Assembly (NCBI RefSeq): GCF_014648415.1
Contig: NZ_BMRB01000010.1
Location: forward strand, 1-64,000
Reading direction: 5' to 3'
DNA: 64,000 bases
DNA from: Actinokineospora fastidiosa
GTDB taxonomy: Bacteria > Actinomycetota > Actinomycetes > Mycobacteriales > Pseudonocardiaceae
Within the stretch, counting starts at the first letter, position 1, and each line of letters starts with the position of its first letter. The position numbers and the translations under genes were made by a program. Of this stretch, positions 47,000 through 55,404 are shown one piece after another. The notes below the pieces were generated by a model that ran no database searches, was not told where the DNA came from, and worked only from the letters and a program-made list of their open reading frames with translations.

Positions 47000-48376
47000 A
47001 TGACACTCACCGAGCACTCGCCAGCGGCCACCGGTCGCGCCTCGGCCGCCTGGGGACACCTGTGGCCGCACTTCACCAGGATGTCGGCCGGGACCGGGCC
47101 GGTGATCACCCGAGGCGAGGGCGCCTACGTCTGGGACGACCGGGGCAGGCGGGTCCTGGACGGGCTGTCCGGCCTGTTCGTCGTGCAGGCCGGACACGGC
47201 CGCCGCGAGCTGGCCCAGGTCATGGCCGCCCAGGCCGAGGAGCTGGCCTACTTCCCCGTCTGGGGCTACGCCACCCCGCCGGTGGTCCGGCTGGCCGAGC
47301 GGCTGGCCGACGCCGCGCCCGGCGACCTCGACCGGGTCTTCTTTACCACCGGCGGCGGCGAGGCGGTGGAGAGCGCGTGGAAGGTGGCCAAGCAGTACTT
47401 CAAGCTGACCGGCCGCCCGCTGAAGCACAAGGTGATCAGCCGTGCCGTCGCCTACCACGGCACCCCGCAGGGCGCGCTGGCGATCACCGGGCTGCCCGCG
47501 ATGAAGCAGCAGTTCGAGCCGCTCACCCCGGGCGGCTTCCGGGTGCCCAACACCAACATCTACCGCGCCCGCGAGCACGGCGACGACCCGGTCGCGTTCG
47601 GACGGTGGGCGGCGGACCGCATCGAGGAGGCCATCCTCTTCGAGGGGCCGGAGACCGTCGCCGCGGTCGTGCTGGAGCCGGTGCAGAACTCCGGCGGCTG
47701 CCTCACCCCGCCGCCGGGGTACTTCCAGCGGGTCCGCGAGATCTGCGACACCTACGACGTCCTGCTCGTCTCCGACGAGGTGATCGGCGCGTTCGGCAGG
47801 CACGGCACCACGTTCGCGTGCGAGAAGTTCGGCTACGCGCCCGACATCGTGACGTGCGCGAAGGGCATGAGCTCCGGCTACGCCCCGATCGGCGCGATGA
47901 TCACTACCGAGCGGATCGTCGAGCCGTTCCTGCGCGGCAAGACCATCTTCCCGCACGGCTACACCTTCGGCGGCCACCCGGTGGCGGCCGCGGTCGCCCT
48001 GGCCAACCTCGACATCTTCGACAATGAGCGCCTCAACCAGCGCGTCCTGGACAACGAGGCCGCGTTCGGGGCGACCATGCGCAAACTGCTCGACCTCCCG
48101 ATCGTCGGCGACGTCCGCGGCGACGGCTACTTCTGGGCGGTGGAACTGGTCAAGGACAAGACGACCAAGCAGACCCTGGACGCGGACGAGCGCGAACGCC
48201 TGATCCGCGGCTTCCTGCCCCAAGCGCTGTTCGACAACGGCCTGTACTGCCGCCCGGACGACCGCGGCGACCCGGTCGTGCAGGTCGCCCCGCCCCTGAT
48301 CTGCGGCCAACCGGAGTTCGACGAGATCGAGCGCATCCTGCGCCACACCCTGACCGAGGCCACCACCCTGCTGTGA
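47000..48376 (+). CDS. class III omega-aminotransferase
   Basis: The product is 458 residues from ATG at 47000. PLP-enzyme features are FTTGGGEAVESAWKVAKQY, the Asp motif VSDEVIGAFGR, and the Schiff-base Lys288 in TCAKGMSSGYAP. The branch resembles beta-alanine, putrescine and omega-amino-acid:pyruvate aminotransferases. It would deaminate the omega-amino acid to a semialdehyde for the adjacent MmsA. The product of the cluster would be a CoA thioester entering central metabolism. A strong hairpin terminator follows. Confidence 0.9.
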   Translation: MTLTEHSPAATGRASAAWGHLWPHFTRMSAGTGPVITRGEGAYVWDDRGRRVLDGLSGLFVVQAGHGRRELAQVMAAQAEELAYFPVWGYATPPVVRLAERLADAAPGDLDRVFFTTGGGEAVESAWKVAKQYFKLTGRPLKHKVISRAVAYHGTPQGALAITGLPAMKQQFEPLTPGGFRVPNTNIYRAREHGDDPVAFGRWAADRIEEAILFEGPETVAAVVLEPVQNSGGCLTPPPGYFQRVREICDTYDVLLVSDEVIGAFGRHGTTFACEKFGYAPDIVTCAKGMSSGYAPIGAMITTERIVEPFLRGKTIFPHGYTFGGHPVAAAVALANLDIFDNERLNQRVLDNEAAFGATMRKLLDLPIVGDVRGDGYFWAVELVKDKTTKQTLDADERERLIRGFLPQALFDNGLYCRPDDRGDPVVQVAPPLICGQPEFDEIERILRHTLTEATTLL

Positions 48377-48382
48377 CCGCCG

Positions 48383-48427
48383 CGCCGCCCTGACCTCGGA
48401 AGCCCGGATGCCAGGGTCAGGGCGGCG
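48383..48427 (+). terminator. perfect 13-bp hairpin terminator of the aminotransferase gene
   Basis: CGCCGCCCTGACC (48383-48395) and its exact reverse complement (48415-48427) flank a 19-base loop. It begins 6 bp after the aminotransferase stop and has no T-tract. Confidence 0.7.
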
Positions 48428-48595
48428 GTAAGGGCCGCACAGTCGACGAAGAGGCAGACGATCGCCCTGCGGTTTTGTCCACAGAGAACACGTTTCCGGC
48501 TGGTGGGCGCCCGCCGCGGCGGAGGGCTTACCTAGGACCTCCGGTAGCTGTTACCGTCAGTCCGGCTATCGTCGGTCGACGCACGGGAGCACGCG

Positions 48596-49456
48596 ATGAG
48601 CATGGCAGGCAAGCCCGTCCCGCACCGCGACGTGCGGACTCGGCGGATCCGCTTCGCGTATCCGAGCGGGTCGCTCGACCGGCACTACGTCAAGGGCGAC
48701 CTGGTGATGAGCCACATCGTCGCGGTGCTGTCGGCGATGTTCCCCGAAGGGGAGGACTTCTTCGTCCGCTCGGTGCGCGACCAGGCCGGGAAGATCACCG
48801 ACCCGGCGCTGAAGAAGCAGGTCGCGGGCTTCATCGGGCAGGAGGTGACGCACGGCCGCGAGCACCGCGCCCTCAACGAGCGGCTCCAGCAGATGGGCTA
48901 CCCGACCCGACGGGTGGACTGGCACACGCGGGTCGCGCTGCGCCGGGCCGAACGTCTCCTGAACCCCATGACCTGCCTGGCGATCACCGCGGCCCTGGAG
49001 CACTACACCGCCGCGCTGGCCGAGACCCTGCTGAGCGACGAACGCGCGCAGGAGCTGCTGGGCACCACGGAGGTGCGCGAGATGCTGCTCTGGCACGCCG
49101 TCGAGGAGTCCGAGCACAAGTCCGTCGCCTTCGACGTGTACCGCATGGCGGGCGGCACCGAACGCCGCCGCATCTGGACCATGCGCGCGGTCAACGTCGC
49201 CTTCCTGTTCGGCGTCGTCCTGCACACGATCCTGTCGCTGCTCGCCGACCGCGCCGCGTACAACCCGCGCAGGCTGTTCCGAAGCATCGCGGCGCTGCGC
49301 CACTCCCCGTTCCTCACCAGCGCCGTCGTCCGGCGCATCCGCGCCTACACCAAGCCCGGGTTCCACCCGGACGACGACGACAACACGGCGTTGCTGGAGC
49401 GCTGGACCGCCGAACTCTTCGGCGAGGGCGGCAGGCTGGTCGACCACCTGCGCTGA
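48596..49456 (+). CDS. predicted metal-dependent hydrolase, ferritin-like fold (PF10118 type)
   Basis: The product is 286 residues from ATG at 48596 with GGGAG upstream. Metal-ligand motifs are FIGQEVTHGREHRALN, AALEHYTAALAE and HAVEESEHKSVAFDVY, the spaced Glu and ExxH pattern of a helical di-metal site. This family is annotated as metal-dependent hydrolase, and its substrate is unknown; many members are near oxidative or lipid metabolism genes. No signal peptide. A hydrophobic stretch (VAFLFGVVLHTILSLLA, about 200-216) may touch membranes. Convergent with the next gene. Confidence 0.85.
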   Translation: MSMAGKPVPHRDVRTRRIRFAYPSGSLDRHYVKGDLVMSHIVAVLSAMFPEGEDFFVRSVRDQAGKITDPALKKQVAGFIGQEVTHGREHRALNERLQQMGYPTRRVDWHTRVALRRAERLLNPMTCLAITAALEHYTAALAETLLSDERAQELLGTTEVREMLLWHAVEESEHKSVAFDVYRMAGGTERRRIWTMRAVNVAFLFGVVLHTILSLLADRAAYNPRRLFRSIAALRHSPFLTSAVVRRIRAYTKPGFHPDDDDNTALLERWTAELFGEGGRLVDHLR

Positions 49457-49492
49457 CCCCACGCGACGCCGTGTCGTCGTCATCGCGGGGCC

Positions 49493-50860
49493 CTACGCCA
49501 GCGTCAGCCGACGGGAGCGGTTGGCCTGCACGAGCGGGTAGGCGCGCAGATCGACGTTGAACGCGCCCAGCCCGTGCGGCGCGACCGGCGATGCCGAGAC
49601 CGTGCCGTCGAGGATCATGTCCAGCTTCTGCTGCGCGTCCTGATAGTTCACCGCCTGCGCTTTGTCCAGGTACGCCAGGAACTTCTGGTGCTCAGCCGAC
49701 GTCTCGTCGAGCACGGCGGCGCTGACCCCGGTGACGTAGTACTCGTAGTTGAAGTCGAAGGTGATCTGCTGGAGCTTCGAGCACGGCGTGGTGAACTCGG
49801 TCTGGTGCGCCGACACGGAGAGGTAGTAGTACTTCAGCTTCGGGAAGTACCGGTAGATCGGCTTGTCCGGATCGGTGTTCTCCTGCACGGCCTCGTGGCA
49901 CTGGCCGAGCAGCGCCACCGAGTAGGTGCGCGTGCGGTCGTCCCAGCTGTGCCGCAACGTGTCGCTGACGCCGGAGATGAACCCGGTCACCCCGCTGATG
50001 ATCGAGCTGGGCACCATCACGGCGTCGAACACCGTCTTGATGAACGCCGTGCTGAACTCGGCGAGGTACTGGGTGTCGGAGTAGGTCTCGCGGGTCAGCG
50101 AGTAGTCGGTGAGTCCGCCCGCCTCCTGCAGCAGGAACTGCATGTAGTGCGTGACCGCCGGGGACCACTGGTCGGTCGGCGGCGCGTCGTCCTGCAACGG
50201 CTTGATCTTCCCGTTCGCCAGCGCGGTGAAGACCTTGATCCGCAGCGTCGAGAAGAAGTTGGCCATCTTGTCGAACACCGCGGTGCCGGTCTTGAACTCG
50301 GCGTTGTCCTTCACCAGGCTGGTGGACAGGTTGATGAAGGAGATCAGCCCGTCGGAGTCGATGAACTTGGTGCCGTCGGCGGCCGCCCGCAGCGGTTCCG
50401 GCTCGGCGAGGATCAGGTCCAGCCGTTGGTGGGCGCTGTCCATCGCGGCGTCCGGGACCGGCGCGGCGGCGGTGTTCAGCAGATTGGGCGGATGCTGCGG
50501 CGCGTTGCACTGCACCCGGTTGTTGGTGCGGCCCGTGGTGTACCCGCGCGGGATCGCGGGGATCCAGAGGTAGAGGCCGGACGGCCGGTACTCGGTCCCG
50601 CTCGGGTTCACGCCGCGGCTGTCGACCGGCCGGTCGCCGGTGATGAGCGTGGTGGGTTCCCAGCTCCGCGGCGGGTGCGTCGACGCGGGCACCCAGTACG
50701 ACCCGGTGTCGAAGGTGGCGACCTGATAGTGCCAGTGCGCCGTGGTGGACCAGTCCCAGCCGTGCAGCCTGCGGAAGGTGCCGTCGCCGTTGCTCCCGTA
50801 GACCTCCACGCCCGGCCAACCCGCGATCGTCGTGCCCGCGACGGACAGTGTCTCGCACAT
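49493..50860 (-). CDS. unrecognised 455-residue protein with possible membrane-inserting segment
   Basis: The product is about 455 residues from ATG at 50860, with GGAGGAGG 6-13 bases upstream; a longer open frame to 50941 lacks support. There is no signal peptide. Residues 1-120 are Trp/Tyr/Gly-rich and look beta-structured. Residues 165-330 look helical and include the amphipathic glycine-spaced stretch VMVPSSIISGVTGFISGVSD near 291-310. Residues 350-455 are aromatic (YYYLSVSAHQTEF, then FDFNYEYYVTG). The layout is compatible with a pore-forming or receptor-binding protein, but I recognise no family and this is speculation. Upstream sit a perfect palindrome, two direct repeats and a LuxR-type regulator gene on the same strand, suggesting dedicated control. 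Confidence 0.6.
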   Translation of the reverse strand: MCETLSVAGTTIAGWPGVEVYGSNGDGTFRRLHGWDWSTTAHWHYQVATFDTGSYWVPASTHPPRSWEPTTLITGDRPVDSRGVNPSGTEYRPSGLYLWIPAIPRGYTTGRTNNRVQCNAPQHPPNLLNTAAAPVPDAAMDSAHQRLDLILAEPEPLRAAADGTKFIDSDGLISFINLSTSLVKDNAEFKTGTAVFDKMANFFSTLRIKVFTALANGKIKPLQDDAPPTDQWSPAVTHYMQFLLQEAGGLTDYSLTRETYSDTQYLAEFSTAFIKTVFDAVMVPSSIISGVTGFISGVSDTLRHSWDDRTRTYSVALLGQCHEAVQENTDPDKPIYRYFPKLKYYYLSVSAHQTEFTTPCSKLQQITFDFNYEYYVTGVSAAVLDETSAEHQKFLAYLDKAQAVNYQDAQQKLDMILDGTVSASPVAPHGLGAFNVDLRAYPLVQANRSRRLTLA

Positions 50861-50879
50861 GGTGCCTCCTCCTGGCTCG

Positions 50880-50897
50880 GTACGGCGGCCGCCGTAC
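50880..50897. promoter_or_regulatory. 18-bp perfect palindrome upstream of the unknown gene
   Basis: GTACGGCGGCCGCCGTAC is a perfect 18-bp palindrome, located 20-37 bp upstream of the start codon at 50860 on the minus strand. It could be an operator or fold in the leader mRNA and affect translation. Confidence 0.6.
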
Positions 50898-50942
50898 GTC
50901 GAGCCAGTCTGTGGCGGTGCGCGGTCGCGCGGCATCGTCACA

Positions 50943-50972
50943 ATCGACTACTCAGTCACCATCGACAACTCA
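50943..50972. promoter_or_regulatory. direct repeats between the LuxR regulator and the unknown gene
   Basis: ATCGACTACTCA (50943-50954) and ATCGACAACTCA (50961-50972) are direct repeats with an 18-bp period and one mismatch. They lie 83-112 bp upstream of the unknown gene's start, and the second overlaps the stop codon of the LuxR gene. This is the position and form of a tandem activator site. Confidence 0.6.
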
Positions 50973-51650
50973 GGGGTCGTGGTCGGCCAGGTTCAGCTCG
51001 CGCCAGCCGCGTCGCCCCTCGGCCACCGCGGCCAGCTGGGACGGCACGTCCAGCTTGTGCAGGATCGAGCGGATGTGCGCGCGCACCGTGGCGATGCTGA
51101 CCTGGTCCCGGCGGGCGATCTCGGCCGCGGCGCGGCCCGAGGCCAGCCCGGCCAGCACGGCGCGCTCCCGCCCGGTGAGCCGGTCGATCCGGTCCTGCAG
51201 GACCAGCCTGCCGCGCAGCGCGTCCAGCAGCCCGTCCCGGCGCCCGGTGGCGGTGAGCGCGCCCTGCACGGCGTCCAGCAGGTCGAGGACCGGCAGGTCG
51301 CGGTCGACCACGCCGGTCGCGCCCGCGTGCACGGCGATGATCATCTCCTGCGGGCTGCGGACCGACCCGAGCACCACCGTCGGGATCGCCCGCGCGGCGC
51401 ACTCGGCGACGACCTTGGCCACCGCCATGCCGCCGCCCGGGATGATCAGCGCCGCCTGGGCGGCCGTCGCCGGGTCGGCGACGCACGTCCACCCCAGCGC
51501 GGCGAGCCCGGTCGCCAGCACGGCGCGCAGCACCCCCACGCCGAGGAGCCCCACGGTCCGCGCGTCGCCGCCGCGGGGCTGTGGCGCCCAGGTCCCCGGC
51601 CCCACCGGTTCGGTTGGATGTCTGTGCGACGACCCACCTCCCCGTGCCAC
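50970..51650 (-). CDS. LuxR-type response-regulator-like transcription factor
   Basis: The product is up to 226 residues from GTG at 51650. The true start is uncertain, and GTG at 51554 would remove a Gly/Pro-rich leader. The C-terminal HTH (LTGRERAVLAGLASGRAAAE, then SIATVRAHIRSILHKLDVPS) is clearly LuxR/NarL type. The middle resembles a receiver domain (AALIIPGGGMAVAKVVAECA, VVLGSVRSPQEM, AGATGVVDRD) but lacks a clear phospho-accepting Asp in the expected place. It would therefore be an atypical, phosphorylation-independent regulator. No histidine kinase is adjacent. The gene downstream, after the direct repeats, is its likely target. Confidence 0.8.
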   Translation of the reverse strand: MARGGGSSHRHPTEPVGPGTWAPQPRGGDARTVGLLGVGVLRAVLATGLAALGWTCVADPATAAQAALIIPGGGMAVAKVVAECAARAIPTVVLGSVRSPQEMIIAVHAGATGVVDRDLPVLDLLDAVQGALTATGRRDGLLDALRGRLVLQDRIDRLTGRERAVLAGLASGRAAAEIARRDQVSIATVRAHIRSILHKLDVPSQLAAVAEGRRGWRELNLADHDP

Positions 51651-51717
51651 CGATCACCGCAGACGGTGACAGGTCCACCGGGAGCCGGGCAACGAGCCGG
51701 ACGAAGGGTTAGCTTTT

Positions 51718-51748
51718 CGGGTGAATCCTCCTCAGTGGAGGAAACCCG
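51718..51748 (-). terminator. hairpin downstream of the sigma-factor gene
   Basis: CGGGT and TCCTCC pair with GGAGGA and ACCCG around a TCAGT loop, with an asymmetric internal bulge. It lies 22 bp past the minus-strand sigma gene's stop, and on that strand it is followed by AAAAG. It probably ends the oxidoreductase-sigma operon. Confidence 0.5.
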
Positions 51749-51770
51749 CCGCCGTCGCTGTGCTTTCGGG

Positions 51771-52718
51771 TCACCACTGGGCGATGAGCGGCGCGTCCGG
51801 CTCGCGCTGCCGCCAGACCTCGGTGACGCGGGCCAGGCGGGTGGGGGAGGCGATGCCGCGCACGGTCGCGATCCTGCCGTTGGCGATGTCGAACGCGACC
51901 GAGCCGACGACCCGGTCGCCGAGCACCACCAGGATGGCGGGCCCGCCGTTGACCAGCGCGTAGTGGATGGCGGGCGTGCCGCCGACGAACCGCCGTTTCG
52001 CGGCGGTGGGCTTGAAGCCCGCCCGCGCGATGGCGGCGATGCGCTCCGGGGTGTCGTAGTGCAGCAGCGTCTCGGTGAGACCCGCGCCGTCGGTGATCGC
52101 GGTGGCGTCGTCGGTCAGCAGCGCCACCAGCCGGTCGATGCGGCCCGAGGTCGCCGCGGCGAGGAACTCCTCGACGATCCTGCGGGTGGACGCCGGGTCG
52201 ACCTCGTCAGCGCGGCGGCGGGCCGCGGAGACGCGGCGCCGGGCCCGGTGCAGGTGCTGCTGGCTCGCCGACTCGGTGATGTCGAGGATCTCGGCGATCT
52301 CGGCGTGGCTGTGGGAGAACGCCTCGCGCAGCAGGTAGACGGCCCGCTCGACGGGGGACAGGCGCTCCATGAGGGTCAGCACGGCCAGCGAGACCGACTC
52401 GCGCTGCTCGACGGTGTCCGCCGGGCCGAGCATGGGGTCGCCGTCGAGGAGCGGTTCGGGCAGCCAGGCGCCGACGGTGCGCTCGCGGCGCGCCTGCGCC
52501 GAGCGGAGCCGGTCGAGGCACAGGTTGGCGACGACCTTGGTCAGCCAGGCCTCGGGCACCGCGATCAGCCGCCGGTCGGCGGCCTGCCAGTGCAGGAACG
52601 CGTCCTGCACCGCGTCCTCGGCGTCGGCCGCGGAGCCGAGCATGCGGTAGGCCAGCGAGGCCAGCCGGTTCCGGCTGGCCTCGAAGCGGTCGGTGGCGGT
52701 CGCGTCCACGGGGACCAC
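51771..52718 (-). CDS. ECF41-type RNA polymerase sigma factor with SnoaL-like C-terminal domain
   Basis: The product is about 315 residues from GTG at 52718; GTG at 52709 is also possible. Sigma region 2 is LASLAYRMLGSAADAEDAVQ, and region 4 is LSPVERAVYLLREAFSHSHAEIAEIL. A SnoaL-like C-terminal domain (about 190-315) takes the place of a separate anti-sigma factor, as known for ECF41. The characteristic DGGGK motif appears as DGAGL. In this family the C-terminal domain regulates sigma activity in cis. Neighbouring genes usually encode oxidoreductases or carboxymuconolactone decarboxylases, and here an NDH-2-like oxidoreductase gene lies immediately upstream (1-bp gap). Confidence 0.92.
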   Translation of the reverse strand: MVPVDATATDRFEASRNRLASLAYRMLGSAADAEDAVQDAFLHWQAADRRLIAVPEAWLTKVVANLCLDRLRSAQARRERTVGAWLPEPLLDGDPMLGPADTVEQRESVSLAVLTLMERLSPVERAVYLLREAFSHSHAEIAEILDITESASQQHLHRARRRVSAARRRADEVDPASTRRIVEEFLAAATSGRIDRLVALLTDDATAITDGAGLTETLLHYDTPERIAAIARAGFKPTAAKRRFVGGTPAIHYALVNGGPAILVVLGDRVVGSVAFDIANGRIATVRGIASPTRLARVTEVWRQREPDAPLIAQW

Positions 52719-52719
52719 C

Positions 52720-53925
52720 CTAGGCGGCCGCGGTTCCGACGGCGGTCACGGCGGACGCGTCCGGCACGGCCAGGCGGCGCTTGCGCTTGGGCAGGCCGAA
52801 CGTCGGGTGGGAGGTCGCCCACAGCGCCGTCCTCAGGATGCCCGCCTTGATCCGCGCGGCCGCCCGCCCGCCCAGGTGCTTCGGCTTCGCCAGCCCCCGT
52901 TCGTCGACCAGCTGCAGGATCGCGTCCCGCCGCCCGAGGCTGATGTGGTTGCCCACGTAGGTCAGCTTGACGGTCGGGATCGGACGGCCGGTCAGCCGCC
53001 CCATGATCGCCTCGAGGGCCTGCTTGCCGGTGTACCCGGCCGAGGCGCAGGACATCGGCAGCGGCAGTCCGTTGTCGCCGATGGCGCGGACGCTGTCGCC
53101 CGCGGCGTAGACCTCCGGGTGCGAGACCGACCGCATGGTGCGGTCGACGACGATCTGGCCGTTCTCGGCGACCTCCAGCCCGCTGGCGGCGGCGATGGGG
53201 TGGACCGCGAACCCGGCCGTCCACACGGTGGCGTCGGACCGCAGGACGGTGCCGTCCGCGCACAGCACTCGTGTCTGCTCGACGACCTCGACGGTGGCGT
53301 GCTCCACGACGGTGATGCCCAGCCGGTCGCAGGCCCGGCGCAGGTGGGCCCGCGCCCCGGCGGAGAGGCGGGCGCCCAGCTCCCCGCTGGCGATCAGCGT
53401 CACGGCCAGCCCCGGCCGGGACTCGGCGATCTCGGTGGCGGTCTCGATGCCGGTCAGGCCGTCGCCGACGACCAGCACGCTCCCGCCGCCCCGCTTGTCC
53501 AGGCCGTCCAGGCGCTCGCGCAGGCGCAGCGCGGAGGCCAGGCCGGTGACGTCGAAGGCGTGCTCGACCACCCCGGGGACGCCGTGGTCGGCGACGTGGC
53601 TGCCGAGCGCGTAGAAAAGCGTGTCGTAGGGGAGTTCGCCGCCGCCGTCGGCGTCGGCCAGGGCCACGACCCGCCGGTCCGGGTCGACGGCGGTGACCCT
53701 GGCCAGGCGCAGCCGGACGCCCGTGCCCGCGAAGACGTCGGCGAGCCGCACGGTCTCGATGTCCTGGCCCGCCGCGAGCTGGTGCAGCCGCAGCCGCTGG
53801 ACGAAGTCCGGCGCGGCGTTGACCACGGTGATCTCGGTGTCCTCCTGGGACAGCCGCCGGGCGAGGTTCCCGGCCACGTAGGCCCCGGCGTAGCCCGCGC
53901 CGAGGACGACGATGCGGTGCTTCAT
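52720..53925 (-). CDS. NAD(P)/FAD-dependent oxidoreductase, type II NADH dehydrogenase-like
   Basis: The product is 401 residues from ATG at 53925 with AGGAG upstream. The FAD-binding motif is VVLGAGYAGAYVAGNLA, the NAD(P)-binding motif is VLVVGDGLTGIETATEIAE, and the FAD-ribityl motif is EVYAAGDSV. No clear membrane-anchor helix is visible, so it may be a soluble flavoprotein rather than a respiratory NDH-2. The downstream ECF41 sigma gene is probably cotranscribed with it and probably drives its expression, as in other ECF41 loci. Confidence 0.88.
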   Translation of the reverse strand: MKHRIVVLGAGYAGAYVAGNLARRLSQEDTEITVVNAAPDFVQRLRLHQLAAGQDIETVRLADVFAGTGVRLRLARVTAVDPDRRVVALADADGGGELPYDTLFYALGSHVADHGVPGVVEHAFDVTGLASALRLRERLDGLDKRGGGSVLVVGDGLTGIETATEIAESRPGLAVTLIASGELGARLSAGARAHLRRACDRLGITVVEHATVEVVEQTRVLCADGTVLRSDATVWTAGFAVHPIAAASGLEVAENGQIVVDRTMRSVSHPEVYAAGDSVRAIGDNGLPLPMSCASAGYTGKQALEAIMGRLTGRPIPTVKLTYVGNHISLGRRDAILQLVDERGLAKPKHLGGRAAARIKAGILRTALWATSHPTFGLPKRKRRLAVPDASAVTAVGTAAA

Positions 53926-54069
53926 GAGCTGCTCCTGTCGGTTCGCTTGGCTTCGGTGACTTGAGCGGGACAGCGCGCCGATTGCTGACAGGAACCGCGT
54001 ATGGCGTGGGTCACAGCCCGCCGGGGCTGCCGAAGTGATCAAGCCGGGCACCGCGGCTACGATCGACGG

Positions 54070-55404
54070 ATGACCCGGAGCCGCGGCCTGCCGATCATCG
54101 CGGCCGGTGTGGTGCTGCTCGCCTCCGCGTGCGATGGGACGGCGGAACCCGGGCCGTCCTCGACCGCGCCGACCACCTCCGCGGCGGCGTCCGATCCGGA
54201 TGCCGATCCCCGGTCCCGGCTCGCCCGCGAGCTCGCGCCCGCGGTGTGGCTGGCCGACGGGGAGGTCAACCTGCCCATGGACGCGAGCCGGTTCGTCGCG
54301 GGCGCGGATCTCTGGTTCGACCACGGGAAGCTCTGTAAGGACGACAAGCCGGTCGCGACCGAGGTGAGCGAGTCGGGGCTGGCGAGCGGCGAGTACTCCC
54401 ACCCCGCGGCCTCCACGATCCAGCCGCACAGCGAGGACCCGCTGCCCTGCACGCACGACGAGGACGCCACGCTGTACCGCACCAACAGCGCCGAGCGGCA
54501 GGTGTACGGCGACGGCCGCGGCTTCTACCTCGACCTCGACGACGATCTGCGCCGCGGCGACGGCGCGACCGCGCCCGTGTACTGGCAGCACGTCGGCGAC
54601 CCGGACGGGCACGGCGCCTTCGTCTACTGGCTGTTCTACGGCTACAACGACTTCATCAACAACCACGAGGGCGACTGGGAGCGCGTCGCCGTCCAGGTCG
54701 ACGGCGGGCGCCCGACCGGGATGGTCTTCTGGCGGCACAACGAGCCCGCGTGCCACCTGCCGTGGAACCGCCTGGAGTTCGCCGGGAACCGCCCGGTCGC
54801 CTACGCGGCCAAGGGCTCGCACGGCTCCTACCCGCGAGCGGGCGCGTTCCCGCTCGCCACCGCGGCCGTCGCCGACCGGACCTCCGCGGGAACGCCGTGG
54901 CACACCTGGGAGAGCCTGCGCGCGGTCGAGGAGGAACCGTGGTGGGGCTACCGCGGCCTGTGGGGTGTGATCGGCCCGGAGAGCCTGGGCGCGTCCGGCA
55001 TCGCCGGCCCGAACCCGGACCGCAGGCCGACCGTCGAGTACGACGCGCTCACCACGCTGGCGTGCCCCGCCGTCGACCGCCGCTTCCTCGGCGACTGGCA
55101 GTCGCGCGGGCCGGTCGAGCAGCCGGGATCGGGGACCGCCTACCACGCCCGGCTGTCCCTAAGGGACGGCGACGTCGGCGACGACGTCGGCACCTCCCAC
55201 TACCCGGAGCTGGGCTGCACCGGCTCGCTCAAGCTGCTGGAGAGCGCCCCGGAGAAGCTCGTCGTCCTGGAGACCATCACCTCCGATCCGCGGTCGAGGT
55301 GCGCGAGCCTGGTCACGATCACCCTCGGCATCGACGGCGAGTCCCTGTCCTACTTCGCCGACTACGAGCCCGGCGCGGCCGAGGCGACGCTCGTTCGGCA
55401 GTAG
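54070..55404 (+). CDS. Vps62-like lipoprotein
   Basis: The product is 444 residues from ATG at 54070. The signal MTRSRGLPIIAAGVVLLASA precedes lipidated Cys21, followed by a Ser/Thr/Pro linker. The central region (VYWLFYGYNDFINNHEGDWE, VFWRHNEPACHLPW, YAAKGSHGSYPRAG) matches the Vps62/DUF946 domain found in fungi, plants and some actinomycetes, where its function is poorly defined. The final 100 residues form a Cys-containing beta domain (LGDWQSRG and onward) resembling small serine/threonine-kinase-associated sensor folds. Divergent from the oxidoreductase operon. Function unknown; a cell-surface binding role is possible. Confidence 0.8.
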   Translation: MTRSRGLPIIAAGVVLLASACDGTAEPGPSSTAPTTSAAASDPDADPRSRLARELAPAVWLADGEVNLPMDASRFVAGADLWFDHGKLCKDDKPVATEVSESGLASGEYSHPAASTIQPHSEDPLPCTHDEDATLYRTNSAERQVYGDGRGFYLDLDDDLRRGDGATAPVYWQHVGDPDGHGAFVYWLFYGYNDFINNHEGDWERVAVQVDGGRPTGMVFWRHNEPACHLPWNRLEFAGNRPVAYAAKGSHGSYPRAGAFPLATAAVADRTSAGTPWHTWESLRAVEEEPWWGYRGLWGVIGPESLGASGIAGPNPDRRPTVEYDALTTLACPAVDRRFLGDWQSRGPVEQPGSGTAYHARLSLRDGDVGDDVGTSHYPELGCTGSLKLLESAPEKLVVLETITSDPRSRCASLVTITLGIDGESLSYFADYEPGAAEATLVRQ

